The notes beneath the pieces are model-generated. The model searched no databases. It had not been told where the DNA came from and saw only the letters and a program-made list of their open reading frames with translations. A DNA stretch of 8,718 nucleotides from Desulfobulbaceae bacterium. Its GTDB lineage: Bacteria > Desulfobacterota > Desulfobulbia > Desulfobulbales > Desulfocapsaceae. The position numbers and the translations under genes were made by a program. This document shows positions 7,738 through 8,718 of this stretch, piece after piece. The stretch covers positions 1-8,718 of the forward strand of contig DAOVUU010000075.1 in NCBI GenBank assembly GCA_030632405.1. Direction: 5' to 3'. Position 1 is the first letter of the stretch, and each line of letters opens with the position of its first letter.

Positions 7738-7780
7738 ACTTTTTTACTTAGCCATCTAAGACTTCGAATGACTTTTTTAC
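7738..7780. repeat. Direct repeat pair ACTTTTTTAC flanking a small hairpin
   Basis: ACTTTTTTAC occurs exactly at 7738-7747 and 7771-7780, with starts 33 bp apart, about three helical turns. Between them CTTAG (7747-7751) pairs with CTAAG (7756-7760) around a 4-base loop. The unit lies downstream of the proposed -10 box, inside the transcribed leader of the transporter operon. It could be an operator pair or a chance result of AT richness. Confidence 0.45.
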
Positions 7781-7793
7781 GAGATCACCATTA

Positions 7794-7822
7794 TTTATAT
7801 ACAAAGAATTTCGAAAAGTCAG
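7794..7822 (-). promoter_or_regulatory. Candidate sigma-70 promoter of the afuABC-like operon
   Basis: Read on the minus strand, CTGACT (7817-7822) is followed by exactly 17 bases and TATAAA (7794-7799). These match TTGACA at 4 of 6 and TATAAT at 5 of 6 positions. Transcription would begin near 7787 and leave a leader of roughly 95 nt before the ATG at 7691. The -35 box lies within the palindrome at 7814-7847. Confidence 0.45.
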
Positions 7823-7847
7823 ATTTTTTTTAAAAAATCTGACTTTT
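7814..7847. terminator. 34-bp near-perfect palindrome, probable bidirectional intrinsic terminator
   Basis: AAAAGTCAGATTTTTT (7814-7829) and its exact reverse complement (7832-7847) are separated by only two bases. On each strand the GTCAGA-containing stem is followed by TTTT. It lies about 120 bases after the stop codon of the HAD gene, which suits termination of that transcript. The stem is AT-rich with few GC pairs, so strength is uncertain. Because its inner arm overlaps the candidate -35 box of the transporter promoter, an operator role is an alternative. Confidence 0.6.
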
Positions 7848-7964
7848 ACATTTTATCCGAAGATTTTGTCATTCTACTTCCCAGGTTGGCAAAATATCAG
7901 CAAAAGATATTCTATGGGAGAGATGGAGAGATTTTAAGTCATCCTGGCCTATGTTTAATCCAGG

Positions 7965-8624
7965 TCAGGGTCGATATTGCAACAGTCCGGATATTTTTTC
8001 ATCATCCATCTCAGTCAGGTCTGTGAGCGTAAGATCAGCTCTGGAGAAGTCGTGATTCAGGGTGAACTCGTTGGGAATGGCGACACCGTACATACCGGCA
8101 TTTTTGGCACTGTTCAGACCATGTTCTGAATCTTCGAATGCGATACATTCCTGCGGGGAAAATCCCAATGTCTGTTGCACCTGCAGGTATATTTCCGGGT
8201 CAGGTTTCCTCCGTTCGACCATATCACCGCCGATAACCGGGTCAAAATAACTGTCCAGCTGCTGGCTTTTAAGGACAAGCATTATCTCTTCTTTATGTGA
8301 AGAGGAGGCTACTGCCAGGCGAAAGGTGGAGTGATAGCGGTCCACTATTTCCCGGACACCCTGCAGAAGTTGTATCTCCGGGATAAGATCCTTATAGATG
8401 ATCTGTTTTTCCCTTACAAGTTCAGCCAGGTCTTTGCCGATATTGTCAGTTTCAATAAAATCCCCGGCAATTTTTTCATTACTGGTACCGACATAGGTTA
8501 TATAGGTTCCAAAAGGAAGCTGGTTCACTCCGTTATTTTTTAAAGCTTTTTTCCAGGCTCTGTAGTGCAGGATTTCTGTATTGGCCAAAGTTCCGTCCAG
8601 GTCAAAAATAAGGGCTTTAATCAT
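7965..8624 (-). CDS. HAD-superfamily hydrolase, beta-phosphoglucomutase-like (probable sugar phosphatase)
   Basis: Predicted cytoplasmic phosphotransferase of HAD subfamily I with a helical cap; 219 aa from ATG 8624. Motif I is DLDGTL (8-13; nucleophile D8, acid/base D10), motif II S107 in AVASSS, motif III K140 in RRKPDP, and motif IV E164-D165 in AFEDSEHGL. The cap spans about residues 15-85. H20 and W24 in the LHYRAWK stretch match the cap residues of Lactococcus beta-PGM, but the position of the phosphate-binding Arg49 of that mutase appears to be Asn49 here. This favours a sugar-phosphate phosphatase over a true mutase, on ungapped alignment from memory. A GTG at 8678 would extend the protein by 18 residues, but that stretch overlaps the upstream gene. 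ATG 8624 lies 4 bases after that gene's stop, suggesting translational coupling; its Shine-Dalgarno is weak. Substrate unknown. Confidence 0.85.
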   Translation of the reverse strand: MIKALIFDLDGTLANTEILHYRAWKKALKNNGVNQLPFGTYITYVGTSNEKIAGDFIETDNIGKDLAELVREKQIIYKDLIPEIQLLQGVREIVDRYHSTFRLAVASSSHKEEIMLVLKSQQLDSYFDPVIGGDMVERRKPDPEIYLQVQQTLGFSPQECIAFEDSEHGLNSAKNAGMYGVAIPNEFTLNHDFSRADLTLTDLTEMDDEKISGLLQYRP

Positions 8625-8628
8625 AATT

Positions 8629-8718
8629 TCAGGTTGTTGAATTATGCAGGAGTTCCTGCGCTTTTTGGGCGACTTCACTCGTAAGGGTAATCACTTTTAA
8701 TGCCATGTCAGGGGGTAA
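8629..8718 (-). CDS. C-terminal end of an unidentified gene cut by the right edge
   Basis: From the window edge an uninterrupted minus-strand frame of 29 residues runs to a TGA at 8629-8631; it contains the segments ALKVITLTSEVAQ and KAQELLHNSTT. The amphipathic, Lys/Glu/Leu-rich composition looks like a C-terminal helix of a real protein, and the stop sits 4 bases before the ATG of the HAD hydrolase, a typical operon junction. The fragment is too short to identify a family, and a chance open frame of this length cannot be excluded. It would be the gene upstream of the hydrolase in the same transcript. Confidence 0.5.
   Translation of the reverse strand, partial: LPPDMALKVITLTSEVAQKAQELLHNSTT

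Larger units (their letters stand above)
7692..7964. other. 273-bp intergenic regulatory region
   Basis: This AT-rich gap between the HAD gene and the transporter operon contains no credible gene. From right to left, in the direction of transcription, it holds a weak CCTGG/CCAGG stem at the HAD stop, a 6-bp AATATC/GATATT inverted repeat (7893-7911), the long palindrome at 7814-7847, a candidate sigma-70 promoter (7794-7822), two 10-bp direct repeats flanking a small hairpin (7738-7780), and the strong ribosome-binding site of the binding-protein gene. Confidence 0.8.

Noticed and set aside
7893..7911. AATATC/GATATT inverted repeat as a terminator for the HAD gene
   Set aside because: The stem has only 6 pairs, mostly A-T; the palindrome at 7814-7847 is a much better candidate.
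7965..8624. HAD protein as phosphonoacetaldehyde hydrolase (PhnX) of an aminoethylphosphonate import cluster
   Set aside because: Motif I is the ordinary DLDGTL with its second Asp, not the DxAGT form of PhnX as I recall it, and no phnW-like gene is present; the similarity is to beta-phosphoglucomutase instead.

Overview
The window carries bacterial chromosomal DNA of moderate GC content (a little under half by eye), with compact genes and short intergenic gaps. The gene content suggests a Gram-negative proteobacterium or Desulfobacterota-like organism: a DUF3820 protein, a sensor-HAMP-SpoIIE phosphatase, an Fsr-like MFS exporter and an AfuABC/FbpABC-type ABC transporter with a periplasmic binding protein. 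The lineage is an inference and only weakly supported. No RNA gene, IS element, CRISPR array or phage gene was seen.

Layout. At the left edge is the 3' part of a DUF3820 gene (+, to 174). Ten bases later it meets the convergent end of a membrane-bound Cache-like/HAMP/SpoIIE phosphatase gene (-, 185-2002). A 151-bp divergent gap follows, then an MFS exporter gene (+, 2154-3329). This converges on a three-gene ABC transporter operon transcribed leftwards: binding protein (6663-7691), a double-length permease (4458-6545) and ATPase (3354-4427). A 273-bp gap with a 34-bp palindrome, a candidate promoter and a direct repeat separates the operon from a beta-phosphoglucomutase-like HAD hydrolase gene (-, 7965-8624). 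That gene sits 4 nt behind the end of an unidentified gene cut by the right edge (8629-8718).

How the genes fit together. The transporter would usually be labelled an iron(III) importer. However, its binding protein looks like the AfuA branch, which is known to bind sugar phosphates, and it lacks the Tyr-Tyr ferric ligand pair in the expected region. Three residues remembered as sugar ligands in AfuA have counterparts here. A HAD hydrolase of the sugar-phosphate type lies just upstream, so import plus dephosphorylation or isomerisation of phosphorylated sugars is a plausible shared theme. A probable intrinsic terminator between them argues for separate transcripts. The SpoIIE phosphatase has no anti-sigma factor or antagonist gene beside it in this window. 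I found no convincing new multi-gene system. The most interesting signals are the reinterpretation of the transporter and several non-coding structures around its operon.
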